A DNA stretch of 64,000 nucleotides from Streptomyces sp. SW4 (GTDB lineage: Bacteria > Actinomycetota > Actinomycetes > Streptomycetales > Streptomycetaceae), in contig QKWM01000004.1 of the NCBI GenBank assembly GCA_003248315.1, positions 3,841,001 through 3,905,000 of the forward strand. The letters run 5' to 3'. Shown here piece after piece: positions 18,370-26,871 of the stretch. Below the pieces are notes generated by a model, which was not told the origin of the DNA, made no database searches, and saw nothing but the letters and a program-made list of their open reading frames with translations. Position 1 is the stretch's first letter. Every line of letters starts with the position of its first letter. The position numbers and the translations under genes were made by a program.

Positions 18370-18561
18370 TCGCCGAACAGTACCGGCCCCGGCCGAACGG
18401 CAGGCCGCCACGTCGGGGCCCCGCCGGGGCGGCGTCGTTGCACCCAAGATCCCCATCCCATACGTTCCGTTTTGCAGCGGAATGTCGACAGGTCCGTGCG
18501 TCCCGCCCGTCACGTCGCCTGCCGCGTCCCCGCGCCCCGCCCGTCTCGCCCGGGAGCCCGC

Positions 18562-19588
18562 ATGACCGCACCGTCCCCGCCGTCCGCACGCCCTGTACCC
18601 CCCGTCCCGCTCCACGAGCCGCGCCGTGAGGACTGCCCTGGTGCGGATCGCGCCGGCTGCTGACCCGGCGGCGCGGCGCCGACCCGCGCGGGCCCGTGCC
18701 GGCCGGCCCCTCCGCCCTCGAACAGTGCCGGGACTGCCGCCACACCTTCCACAACCCCCTGATCACACCGGGCCGGGAACGCCCCGCCGGCCCCGTCGTC
18801 CGGGCCGGCGTCCGCCTGCGCCGGCTGCTCGCCGCCCGCGCCGTGCTGCGCCGCTGCCCCGAGCCGGAGAGCTGGCTGGACGTGGGCACCGGCGACGCCG
18901 GCTTCCCCCTCACGGCCCGCGGCCTCTTCCCGTACACGTCCTTCGACGGCCTGGACCCGACCCACCGCGTGCTGCGGGCCCGGGCCGCCGAACGCGTCGA
19001 GGAGGCGTACGTCGGCCGGCTGACGGACCCGCACATCGCGGCCCGGCTGCGCGCCCGCTACGACGTCGTCAGCCTCTTCCACCACCTGGAGAACACCCCC
19101 GACCCCCGGGCCACGCTCCGCGCCGCCCTGCACGTCCTGCGTCCCGGCGGACATCTGGTCGTCGACGTGACCGACCCCCGCGCGCTGTCCCCGCACCCGT
19201 TCGCCACCCGGCCGTCGGCCCGGCTGCGCGCCGAACTGCGCGCCCTGGGCTGCACGGTCCTCACCCCCGCCCGCTCGCTCCGCGTCATCGCCCGCAAGGA
19301 ACCACCGCCCCGGACCTCCGAGACACACCCGGACCCCCTGACACACCAGGACTCTCTGACACACCCGGCACCCGAGACACATCCGGCACCCGAGACACAT
19401 CCGGCCCCGAGGCACCCCCGGCTCCGGTGGCGCCGCCACCGTTGCCGTCCGTGCCCCCGCCGCCGGCCGCACCGCCGCCGGCGCCGTCCGGGTCCGCACC
19501 GCCGCCGGCGCCTCCCGCACCGCCGCCGGCGCCCCCCGCGCCGCGCGGGCCGTCGGCCGCCGAACACGACGACCCGTCGTCCCCGTAG
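18562..19588 (+). CDS. Class I SAM-dependent methyltransferase with N-terminal zinc-ribbon-like motif and Pro-rich tail (two frame breaks)
   Basis: About 342 residues once repaired. The ATG at 18562 has GGGAG six bases upstream. The start VPLHEPRREDCPWCGSRRLL plus later CRDCRHTFHNP gives two C-x2-C pairs, as in methyltransferases with a zinc-binding head. The SAM site is ESWLDVGTGDAGFPL, followed by YDVVSLFHHLENTPDPR and LRPGGHLVVDVTDPR. A C lost at 18636-18638 splits the head from the body; a further C lost near 19302 moves the tail to a frame that runs through Asp-Thr-Pro-Gly repeats into a long Pro/Ala segment ending EHDDPSSP. The substrate is unknown; the tail suggests tethering or surface interaction. 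Confidence 0.72.
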
Positions 19589-19617
19589 CAGCGCCCGGCC
19601 GCGCAGCGGACGACGCC

Positions 19618-20816
19618 TCAGCCCCGCAGCACCAGCGCCTGTCCCGCCACCACCAGCAGCACCTGCTCGCACTCGTCGGCGAACGCCGCGTTGAGCCGCC
19701 CCAGTTCGTCGCGGTACCGGCGGCCCGACGCGGTGGCGGGCACGATCCCCGACCCCACCTCGTTGGAGACGGCGACCACCGTGCGCCGGGTGGCGCGCAC
19801 CGCCTCCGTCAGCTCCCGGACCCGGCCGCGCAGGGCCCGTTCACCGCCGTCCGCCCACTCCGCGTCGTCCCACGCCCCGACGGCGTCCATCGCGTCCGTC
19901 AGCCACAGCGACAGGCAGTCCACCAGCAGCGGCGGACCGTCGTCCTTCAGCAGCGGCACCAGGTCGCAGGTCTCCACCGTCCGCCACGACCCCGGCCGCC
20001 GCTCCCGGTGGGCGCTCACCCGTGCCTCCCACTCGGTGTCCCCGCCGCGGGTGCCGCCCGTCGCCACGTACAGCACGTCGGGGAAGGCCTCCAGCCGCCG
20101 TTCCGCCTCCACCGACTTGCCCGACCGCGCCCCGCCCAGCACCAGCGTCCGGCGCGGCACGTCCGGGACGAACTCGTACACGCCCACGGTCAGCGTCGAC
20201 CCGTCCGGCACCGCCCGCGCCCCGGCCGCCGCGAGCCGCCGGTGCAGTTCCGCGCCCGGCGGCACCTCGTGCCCCAGGTGCACGGCGACCACGTCCGTGG
20301 TCGGCCCGACCGCGCCCAGCGCCCGCAGCTTCGCCAGCGCGTCCGGCCGGCCCACCACGTCCGCCAGCACCATGTCGTAGGGCCCGGCGGGCTCCTCCAG
20401 CCCGGCCGGCGCCCCGCCCGGCGGCAGGTACAGCAGCCGCTGCCCTTCCGGGCCGGTCACCGCGTAGCCGGTGCCCGGCGCGTCCAGCGCCACGGCCCGC
20501 ACCCGATGCCCCGTCAGCAGCGCCAGTTCCCGGCCGTCCGGCACCCGGCCCGGCTGCGGCAGCCCGGCCGGCACCTCCACCGGCGGCCCGTCGTGCGGAT
20601 GGGACAGCAGCACCTGGGCGACCCCGCCGAGCGACCGGCCGGCCCGCGCGGCGGCGAACGCCGCGCCCGGCGTCAGGTCGAGCAGCAGCGCCCCGTCCAC
20701 GAGCAGCGCGGTCGCCGCGCGCGCGTCCGCGCCGAGCGCGACCGCGCAGGCCGCGCAGGAACAGCCGGGTCGGGGGAGTCCGTCGGGGCACCGGTGCCGA
20801 GCAGTGTCACGTCCAC
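19618..20816 (-). CDS. cobU: Adenosylcobinamide kinase/guanylyltransferase with an N-terminal MBL-like domain (one frame break)
   Basis: About 399 residues. The C-terminal ~180 residues are CobU/CobP: TLVLGGARSGKSVEAERRL (P-loop), LYVATGGTRGGDTEWEARV, HRERRPGSWRTVET, LLVDCLSLWL and VVAVSNEVGSGIVPA. It phosphorylates adenosylcobinamide and adds GMP from GTP. The first ~215 residues resemble a metallo-beta-lactamase fold of the PhnP type: DVTLLGTGAPDGLPRPGCSC and the loop LLSHPHDGP, in which the usual H-x-H-x-D-H is incomplete, so activity is doubtful. A GTG at 20814-20816 is the likely start; one base lost at 20785-20788 separates it from the rest. It sits near cobT and cobS. Confidence 0.88.
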
Positions 20817-20986
20817 GCCCCGATTTTCCCCGGTCACCGGCCGGACTGCGCGCCCGAGACCCCACTTGGGCCCCTCCGCGTCCGGCGGCCCGCTACGGCA
20901 CGTGCGGCGGAGCGCATAGGCTGCGGACGGGACCGGACCAAGATCCGGCTCCCGCTGATGCATGTGCTCACATCAGGGAGGCGTAC

Positions 20987-21199
20987 ATGGCGGCATGGAC
21001 GTGGCGGTTCGAGACGGCCGACGGGACGGAGGTCACGCCCGCGGTGCAGCCCGAGGAGTTCACCACGCAGGGAGACGCCGAGTCCTGGATCGGGGAGCAC
21101 TGGAAGGCCCTCCAGGAGGGCGGCGCCGACCAGGTGCGGCTGTTCGAGGACGCCACGGAGATCTACGGGCCGATGAGCCTGCACGCCGAACAGGCGTAG
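20987..21199 (+). CDS. Small conserved hypothetical protein
   Basis: A 70-residue soluble protein, MAAWTWRFETADGTEVTPAV to the C-terminus YGPMSLHAEQA. It is acidic, with aromatic residues near the start (WTWRF) and a middle ESWIGEHWKALQEGGADQVR. GGGAGG six bases upstream of the ATG and typical codon use support translation. I recognise it as a common Streptomyces small protein without known function. It is divergent from cobU. Confidence 0.8.
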   Translation: MAAWTWRFETADGTEVTPAVQPEEFTTQGDAESWIGEHWKALQEGGADQVRLFEDATEIYGPMSLHAEQA

Positions 21200-21281
21200 C
21201 GCACCGGCACGTCGGGGGGCGGTCCGTCACGGGCCGCCCCCTTCCCCTGCCCGCGCCACCCGACCGCCCGCCCGCGCCGGC

Positions 21282-22364
21282 TCACTGTTCGCCCAGCGTC
21301 ACCTCGGCCGTGCGCTCGTCGCCGTCGCGGGTGAACCTCACCGTCGTCCGGTCGCCCGGCCGCATCGACGCCAGGGCCTCGGCGAGCGAGGTGATGGTCG
21401 TGACGCGGGTGTCGCCCAGCCCGGTGATGACGTCCCCGGACCGGATGCCCGCGTCGTCGGCGGCGCCGCCGTTCTCCACCTCGACGACGGCCACGCCGCT
21501 CGCCCGGTAGTCGGCGTCGACGACCGTGCGGCCGACGATGCCGAGGGCGGCCCGGCCGGAGTCGGTGACCCGGCCGTGCTCGATGATCTGGCCGGCCACC
21601 GTCCGCACCATCGAGGCCGGGATGGCGAACCCGATGCCGGGCGCCTGGCCCTCGCCGAGCCCGGGATCGGTCGCGGCGAGCGTCGGGACGCCGATGACCT
21701 GCCCGTCCAGGTTCACCAGCGCGCCACCGCTGTTGCCGGGGTTGATGGCGGCGGACGTCTGCACCATGTTGACCAGGGTCGCGCCGGTGCCGCCCCCGTC
21801 ACCGCTCTCGGTCACGGTCCGCCCGACCGCGGAGACGATGCCCTGCGTCACGCTCGACGACAGCCCGAGCGGCGAACCCATCGCGAGCACGATCTGCCCG
21901 ACCTCGACGTCGGCGGAGTCCCCGAAGCGGGCGGCCTTCACCCCGTCGGGCATCCGCTCCAGCCTGATGACGGCCAGGTCCTGCTCGGGATAGGACGAGA
22001 CCAGCGTGGCCGCGACCGGTTCCTCGCTGTTGGCGGTGGTGACCCGGAACGACCGCGCGTCCCCGACGACGTGCGCGTTGGTGACGACGTGCCCCTGGTC
22101 GTCGTACACGACGCCCGAGCCCAGGTCGTCGCGGGCCTGGATCTGCACGACCGACGGCAGGACGTCGTCGATGACCCGCTGGTAGTCCGCCTGGAGGTCG
22201 TTGGCCGCCCGGGGCGCGGCGGCCCGGGCGGTCCCGGCCTTCGGCTCCCGCTGCGCGGGAGGTGCGGCTTCGGAGCCCGAGCATCCGGCGAGGACCAGCA
22301 GCGAGCACACGAGAGCGGCCGCCGGTGCGCAGAGCCGGGCGGCGCGGCGGGAGGAGACGTCCAT
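21282..22364 (-). CDS. HtrA/DegP-like serine protease lipoprotein with PDZ domain
   Basis: About 360 residues, intact. The start MDVSSRRAARLCAPAAALVC and following LLVLAGCSG is a lipoprotein signal (lipobox LAGC). The trypsin-like catalytic triad is visible: His in GHVVTNAHVVGDA, Asp in QDLAVIRLE and Ser in INPGNSGGALVNL. A C-terminal PDZ domain carries ASGVAVVEVENGGAADDAG and IRSGDVITGLGDT. This start was chosen over an upstream one because GGAG lies just before it and the signal sequence begins there. It probably degrades or refolds damaged proteins at the outer face of the membrane. Confidence 0.9.
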   Translation of the reverse strand: MDVSSRRAARLCAPAAALVCSLLVLAGCSGSEAAPPAQREPKAGTARAAAPRAANDLQADYQRVIDDVLPSVVQIQARDDLGSGVVYDDQGHVVTNAHVVGDARSFRVTTANSEEPVAATLVSSYPEQDLAVIRLERMPDGVKAARFGDSADVEVGQIVLAMGSPLGLSSSVTQGIVSAVGRTVTESGDGGGTGATLVNMVQTSAAINPGNSGGALVNLDGQVIGVPTLAATDPGLGEGQAPGIGFAIPASMVRTVAGQIIEHGRVTDSGRAALGIVGRTVVDADYRASGVAVVEVENGGAADDAGIRSGDVITGLGDTRVTTITSLAEALASMRPGDRTTVRFTRDGDERTAEVTLGEQ

Positions 22365-22511
22365 GCCCGCAGTCTCACCGCGCCGGGCACGGTGGGCCCC
22401 CGCTGCTCCCCCGATCGGGCGCACCGGCCCGCGCCGCATGCGGTGCCGGGCCCGGCACCGGGGAGCGGGCCCCGCCCGTTCCAGCGCCGACGACGACGGC
22501 CCTGCCGGTGC

Positions 22512-23330
22512 TCAGCCCCGTACGCCGCACAGGTGCAGCAGGGCCGCCACCCCGCGGTAGGGGTCCGTCCGTCCGGCGCGTTCCTCGACCGCCAGCAGCG
22601 TCTCCAGGTCGTCCGCGGCGGGCGCGCCGCCGGCGGTGTCGGTGAAGACCCGGACGCCGTACCAGCTGTGCAGCGGGGCGCCGATGCCCGCGAGCGTCGC
22701 CGTCAGGGCCGCCCGGCGGTCCGCCCGCACGCCCGCCGCCGGCCGGGCCGGGGCGTCCTCGTCGGCGTCCGCGGCGACCCGGGGGTGGGGCAGGGACACC
22801 GCGGCGTCCAGCGCGGCCAGGGCGCCCGCCCAGTCGCCGTGCAGGCCGGGCCGCATCGCCAGCGCGTCGCCGTTGCGCACCAGCAGCGACAGCAGGCCGC
22901 CCGGCGCCAGCATCCGCGCCAGCCCGGCCAGCAGCGGGTCGGGTTCCTCCACGTGCATGAGCACCCCGTGGCAGAGCACGACGTCGAAGCTGCCCGGCAG
23001 GAAGTGCACGCCGGTGTCCCGGCCGTCGCCCTCGAGGATCCGCATCCGCTCCCGGATGCCCTCGGGCTGCCCGGCCAGCGCGTCACGCGCCGCGGCGATC
23101 AGCACCGGGTCCTGCTCCAGGCCGGTCACCTGGTGCCCGGCCCGCGCCAGCCGCAGCGCCTGCGCGCCCCGGCCCATGCCGACGTCGAGCACCCGCAGCC
23201 GCCGCCCGACCGCGAACCGTCCGGCGATCTGCTCGTCGAGCTGCCGGGCCACCAGCTCCTGTCGTACGAGGTCGCGCAGCCCACCCGGCCTGGCCGGCGC
23301 CGCGCCCCCCGGCAACGGCGTCGTGGTCAG
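22512..23330 (-). CDS. Class I SAM-dependent methyltransferase
   Basis: About 272 residues with an intact frame. The SAM-binding core is LRVLDVGMGRGAQALRLARA, HQVTGLEQDP, MRILEGDGRDTGVHFLPGSF and DVVLCHGVLMHVEEPDPLL. The C-terminal end has WYGVRVFTDT and PYRGVAALLHLCGVRG. No ATG or GTG is available near the beginning. A CTG at 23328-23330 overlaps the stop of the upstream DUF3043 gene (CTGA) and has GGAGAG five bases before it, so I take it as the start (LTTTPLPGG...); a TTG at 23313-23315 is the alternative but has no ribosome site. Orthologues I remember begin with the same TTTPLPG. Substrate unknown. Confidence 0.82.
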   Translation of the reverse strand: MTTTPLPGGAAPARPGGLRDLVRQELVARQLDEQIAGRFAVGRRLRVLDVGMGRGAQALRLARAGHQVTGLEQDPVLIAAARDALAGQPEGIRERMRILEGDGRDTGVHFLPGSFDVVLCHGVLMHVEEPDPLLAGLARMLAPGGLLSLLVRNGDALAMRPGLHGDWAGALAALDAAVSLPHPRVAADADEDAPARPAAGVRADRRAALTATLAGIGAPLHSWYGVRVFTDTAGGAPAADDLETLLAVEERAGRTDPYRGVAALLHLCGVRG

Positions 23331-23926
23331 GGCCGCTCTCCGCGCTTGACCTGCGGCTTCGGCAGCCGGAGCCGGCGCATCTGGAGGGAGCGCATGAGCG
23401 CGTAGGCCACCGCGCCGCGCTTGTTGTCGTCCGGGAAGCGCTCGCGCAGCGCCTTCTTCAGCCGGAAGCCGGTGACGATCGAGTCGAGCACGATCATCAC
23501 GATCACGACCAGCCAGAGCAGCAGCGCGATGTTCTGCAGCTGCGCGACCCGGATCATGCTCAGCACGAGGATGAGCACGGCCATCGGCAGGAAGTACTCC
23601 GCGATGTTGAACCGCGAGTCGATGAAGTTGCGGGCGAACTTGCGGACCGGGCCCTTGTCACGGGCCGGCAGGTACCGCTCGTCGCCGCTCGCCAGCGCCT
23701 GACGCTGCCGCTCCAGCGCGGTGCGCCGCTCCTCGCGGGCCCGCTTCGCGGCCTCCTTGCGCGTCATCGGCGTGTTGGCGACGCTGCGGCGCTGGGTCCG
23801 GGCCTCACTGCGCTTCGGCGTGGGGCGGCCCTTCGGGGCCTGCGGGTCGCGGGGCTGCTTGGAGTCGGTCACCGGCGCCTTGACGGCGGACGGGGCCTTC
23901 TCTTCCTTGGCACGGCTACGGAACAC
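23327..23926 (-). CDS. DUF3043 membrane protein
   Basis: 199 residues from a GTG at 23924-23926. The first half is highly basic and Lys/Arg-rich (SKQPRDPQAPKGRPTPKRSE, RKEAAKRAREERRTALERQR), the second has two transmembrane helices (YFLPMAVLILVLSMIRV and IALLLWLVVIVMIVLDSIV) and ends LRLPKPQVKRGERP. This matches the DUF3043 family of actinobacteria, whose function is unknown. No good ribosome site precedes the GTG, so it might be a leaderless message. The stop overlaps the next gene's start, giving translational coupling to the methyltransferase. Confidence 0.85.
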   Translation of the reverse strand: MFRSRAKEEKAPSAVKAPVTDSKQPRDPQAPKGRPTPKRSEARTQRRSVANTPMTRKEAAKRAREERRTALERQRQALASGDERYLPARDKGPVRKFARNFIDSRFNIAEYFLPMAVLILVLSMIRVAQLQNIALLLWLVVIVMIVLDSIVTGFRLKKALRERFPDDNKRGAVAYALMRSLQMRRLRLPKPQVKRGERP

Positions 23927-24003
23927 AAAACCCAAGGGTACGGGGTCGCACGCTTAGGCCCCAGCCCCACGGGGAACGATCCGGCAACACCGGACGTCTG
24001 TAT

Positions 24004-24043
24004 GGGGACAGAGGGGACAGACAGGGGACAGACAGGAGACACC
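24004..24043. repeat. Short direct repeats in the DUF3043-pspA divergent promoter region
   Basis: GGGGACAGA (24004-24012), GGGGACAGACA (24013-24023), GGGGACAGACA (24024-24034) and GGAGACACC (24035-24043) sit end to end. The regular 9-11 bp spacing places them on one DNA face, as expected for a multi-subunit activator or repressor site. Nothing else was recognised in this 292-bp gap. Confidence 0.6.
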
Positions 24044-24218
24044 GCGTACACCCCCGGCCTCCACCTACTCCTTACGCCGGATCAGGAGCGTACGCAGTCG
24101 TCCTTGGGGATGAGCGCATCCGTCCCCGAACAGTGCGGTAATGGATGCAGGGCCCGTACTGTGGGTTCTGTCGCAGGTGCTGGAGCTGGAGTCGGTCAGA
24201 AGGGGGCGCGCGAAGCCC

Positions 24219-25016
24219 ATGAGCGGTGTCATGAAGCGTATGGGGATGCTCTTCCGCGCGAAGGCGAACAAGGCCCTGGACCGGGCCGAGGATCCGCGCG
24301 AGACCCTCGATTACTCGTACCAGAAGCAGCTGGAGCTGCTGCAGAAGGTGCGCCGCGGCGTCGCCGACGTGGCGACCAGCCGCAAGCGGCTGGAGCTCCA
24401 GCTCAACCAGCTCCAGTCGCAGTCGTCCAAGCTGGAGGACCAGGGCCGCAAGGCGCTCGCGCTGGGCCGCGAGGACCTGGCCCGCGAGGCGCTCTCCCGC
24501 CGCGCCGCCCTCCAGCAGCAGGTGACCGACCTGGAGACGCAGCACGCCACGCTCCAGGGCGAGGAGGAGAAGCTCACCCTCGCGGCCCAGCGGCTCCAGG
24601 CCAAGGTCGACGCCTTCCGGACGAAGAAGGAGACGATCAAGGCCACGTACACCGCGGCCCAGGCCCAGACCCGGATCGGCGAGGCGTTCTCCGGCATCTC
24701 CGAGGAGATGGGCGACGTCGGCCTGGCCATCCAGCGGGCCGAGGACAAGACCGCCCAGCTCCAGGCCCGGGCCGGCGCGATCGACGAGCTGCTCGCCTCC
24801 GGCGCCCTGGACGACCCCTCCGGCATGCACAAGGACGACATCCAGGCCGAGCTGGACCGCCTCTCCGGTGGTACGGATGTAGAGCTGGAGCTGCAGCGCA
24901 TGAAGGCCGAGCTGGCCGGCGGTTCCACGAGCGGCCAGCAGGCCATCGAGGGCGGCGGCCAGACGCAGCAGAACCAGCAGCAGCCGCAGGACACCCCGCG
25001 CTTCGACAAGCAGTAG
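24219..25016 (+). CDS. pspA: Phage-shock protein A (PspA/IM30 family)
   Basis: 265 residues, almost entirely helical coiled coil. The start MSGVMKRMGMLFRAKANKAL is the amphipathic membrane-binding helix; DRAEDPRETLDYSYQKQLEL and the long heptad-rich body (LELQLNQLQSQSSKLEDQGR) are typical. The last ~35 residues are Gln/Gly-rich (GQTQQNQQQPQDTPRF). PspA binds and protects stressed membranes. The ATG at 24219 was taken because the family starts there; GAAGGGGG lies about 12 bases upstream. Twenty bases downstream is a PspA-associated gene, probably in the same transcript. Confidence 0.9.
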   Translation: MSGVMKRMGMLFRAKANKALDRAEDPRETLDYSYQKQLELLQKVRRGVADVATSRKRLELQLNQLQSQSSKLEDQGRKALALGREDLAREALSRRAALQQQVTDLETQHATLQGEEEKLTLAAQRLQAKVDAFRTKKETIKATYTAAQAQTRIGEAFSGISEEMGDVGLAIQRAEDKTAQLQARAGAIDELLASGALDDPSGMHKDDIQAELDRLSGGTDVELELQRMKAELAGGSTSGQQAIEGGGQTQQNQQQPQDTPRFDKQ

Positions 25017-25036
25017 CCCACGCCGAGGAGGGCGAC

Positions 25037-25318
25037 ATGATCGTACGGATCATGGGGGAGGGGCAGGTGAGGCTGGCCGACGGCCACCTCGCCGAACTGA
25101 ACAAGCTCGACGACGAGCTGCTGGCCGAGATGGAGAACGGCGACGGGCCGGGTTTCCGCCGCACCCTCCAGGCACTGCTGGACAAGGTCCGGGAGCTCGG
25201 CGAGCCCCTCCCGGACGACTTCCTGGAGCCGTCCGACCTGATCCTGCCGTCCCCGGACGCCACCCTCCAGGACGTCCGGGAACTCCTGAGCGACGACGGC
25301 CTGATCCCGGGTGCCTGA
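25037..25318 (+). CDS. PspA-associated protein PspAA
   Basis: 93 residues: MIVRIMGEGQVRLADGHLAE, a central LNKLDDELLAEMENGDGPGF and an acidic C-terminal region (DDFLEPSDLILPSPDATLQD). This is the PspAA domain protein that commonly follows pspA in actinobacteria and is thought to work with it. The ribosome site is GAGGAGG, six bases upstream of the ATG. It is 20 bases after the pspA stop. Confidence 0.88.
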   Translation: MIVRIMGEGQVRLADGHLAELNKLDDELLAEMENGDGPGFRRTLQALLDKVRELGEPLPDDFLEPSDLILPSPDATLQDVRELLSDDGLIPGA

Positions 25319-25474
25319 CCGGGCCGGGCCCGCCCCCGCCCCGTCCCGCGCCCTCGGGCACCCGTGGCCCGTCCGGCACCTCGCGGCCCGTCCGGCACCC
25401 GAGTCCGGGGCCGCTCCGGCAGCCGAAGCGGGGGCCCCGCCGGGGCGGCGGCCCTCACGGACCCCGCGCCCATA

Positions 25475-25590
25475 CCGGGCCTCGCGCCGACGCCGGGCCT
25501 CGCGCCCGTGCCGGGCCTCGCGCCCGTGCCGGGCCTCGCGCCCGTGCCGGGCCTCGCGCCGACGCCGGGCGCCGTAACGGCCGGCGCCCG
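25475..25590. repeat. Five 18-bp tandem repeats ending in a hairpin
   Basis: The unit CCGGGCCTCGCGCCCGTG (or ...GACG) is repeated five times, 25475-25564. It is followed by a stem CGGGCGCC (25566-25573) / GGCGCCCG (25583-25590) with a nine-base loop, which could terminate pspAA transcription. Read on the plus strand it encodes PGLAPV repeats with no start codon context. Its core resembles the 36-bp minisatellite near 17000, and both end in CCGGGCGCC then a hairpin and GTAACG. The rest of 25319-25611 is GC-rich with no gene seen. Confidence 0.75.
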
Positions 25591-25611
25591 CCCCGGCTAC
25601 CGTGAACCCCC

Positions 25612-26871
25612 GTGAGCACCCTGGACCGCGCCCGGTGCAGACTCGGCGCCCACCCCTGCGCCCTCGACGCCGCCCTCGCGGCCGCCGTACTGGCCTGCAT
25701 GATCGCCGGCTCCTTCGCCGACCCGCACGGCCCCGACGGCGTCACCTGGGGCGTCCGCGCCCCCGACCCGCTCAGCCTGCTCCTGATGGCGGCCGGCGCG
25801 GCGGCGCTCGTCTTCCGCCGCCGCGCCCCCAAACCGGTCCTCGCCGTCACCGGCGTGGTCTCCCTGGTGGAGAGCGTCACCGGCGACCCCCGCGCCCCCG
25901 TCGTGATGTCGGCCGTCGTCGCCCTCTACACCGTCGCCGCCACCACCGACCGCCCCACCACCTGGCGGATCGGCCTGCTCACCATGACCGTGCTCACCGG
26001 CGCCGCCATGATCGCCGGGCCGCTGCCCTGGTACGCCCAGGAGAACCTGGCCGTCTTCGCCTGGACCGGCATCGGCGCCACCGCCGGCGACGCCGTGCGC
26101 AGCCGCCGGGCGTTCGTGCAGGCCATCCGGGAACGGGCGGAGAAGGCCGAACGCACCCGCGAGGAGGAGGCCCGGCGCCGCGTCGCCGAGGAACGGCTGC
26201 GCATCGCCCGCGACCTGCACGACGTCGTCGCGCACCACATCGCGCTCGTCAACGTGCAGGCCGGGGTTGCCGCCCACGTCATGGACAAGCGGCCCGACCA
26301 GGCCAAGGAGGCCCTCGCCCACGTACGGCAGGCCAGCCGCTCCGCGCTGGACGAACTGCGCGCCACCGTCGGCCTGCTCCGCCAGTCCGACGACCCGAAG
26401 GCCCCGACCGAACCGGCCCCCGGCCTGGACCGCCTCGACGAACTCGCCGGCACCTTCCGCAGCGCCGGGCTGCACGTCGAGGTCGCCCGCGCCGACCAGG
26501 GCACCACCCTGCCGACCGCCGTGGACCTCGCCGCCTACCGGGTCATCCAGGAGGCGCTGACCAACGTGCAGAAGCACGCCGGTCCGGGCGCCCGGGCCGA
26601 GGTCAGCGTCGTCCGCGTGGGACCGCACGTGGAGATCACCGTCCTCGACGACGGCGGCGGCACCCCCGGCGAGGACGCCGCTCCGCCGGCCGGCGGCGGT
26701 CACGGGCTGCTCGGCATGCGCGAGCGCGTCGCCGCCGTGCGCGGCACCCTCACCACCGGCCCCCGCTACGGAGGCGGCTTCCGGGTGCATGCGATCCTGC
26801 CGGTCGAGAACCCCCCGGCCGGGAACCCGCCGGCGGGCGACCGCACCGACGCCGCGGAGGACCCCGTATGA
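25612..26871 (+). CDS. Sensor histidine kinase, NarL/DesK-type (HisKA_3)
   Basis: 419 residues from a GTG, intact. The N-terminal ~150 residues contain about four membrane segments (LLLMAAGAAALVF and others). The dimerisation helix holds the phospho-acceptor His in RIARDLHDVVAHHIALVNVQ. The ATP-binding domain has QEALTNVQKHAGPGARAEV, VLDDGGGTPGED and GGHGLLGMRERVAAV. The final ~20 residues are a Pro/Gly-rich tail. The stop overlaps the response-regulator ATG by four bases. The signal sensed is unknown; the RND transporter immediately downstream of the pair is a possible target. Confidence 0.92.
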   Translation: MSTLDRARCRLGAHPCALDAALAAAVLACMIAGSFADPHGPDGVTWGVRAPDPLSLLLMAAGAAALVFRRRAPKPVLAVTGVVSLVESVTGDPRAPVVMSAVVALYTVAATTDRPTTWRIGLLTMTVLTGAAMIAGPLPWYAQENLAVFAWTGIGATAGDAVRSRRAFVQAIRERAEKAERTREEEARRRVAEERLRIARDLHDVVAHHIALVNVQAGVAAHVMDKRPDQAKEALAHVRQASRSALDELRATVGLLRQSDDPKAPTEPAPGLDRLDELAGTFRSAGLHVEVARADQGTTLPTAVDLAAYRVIQEALTNVQKHAGPGARAEVSVVRVGPHVEITVLDDGGGTPGEDAAPPAGGGHGLLGMRERVAAVRGTLTTGPRYGGGFRVHAILPVENPPAGNPPAGDRTDAAEDPV

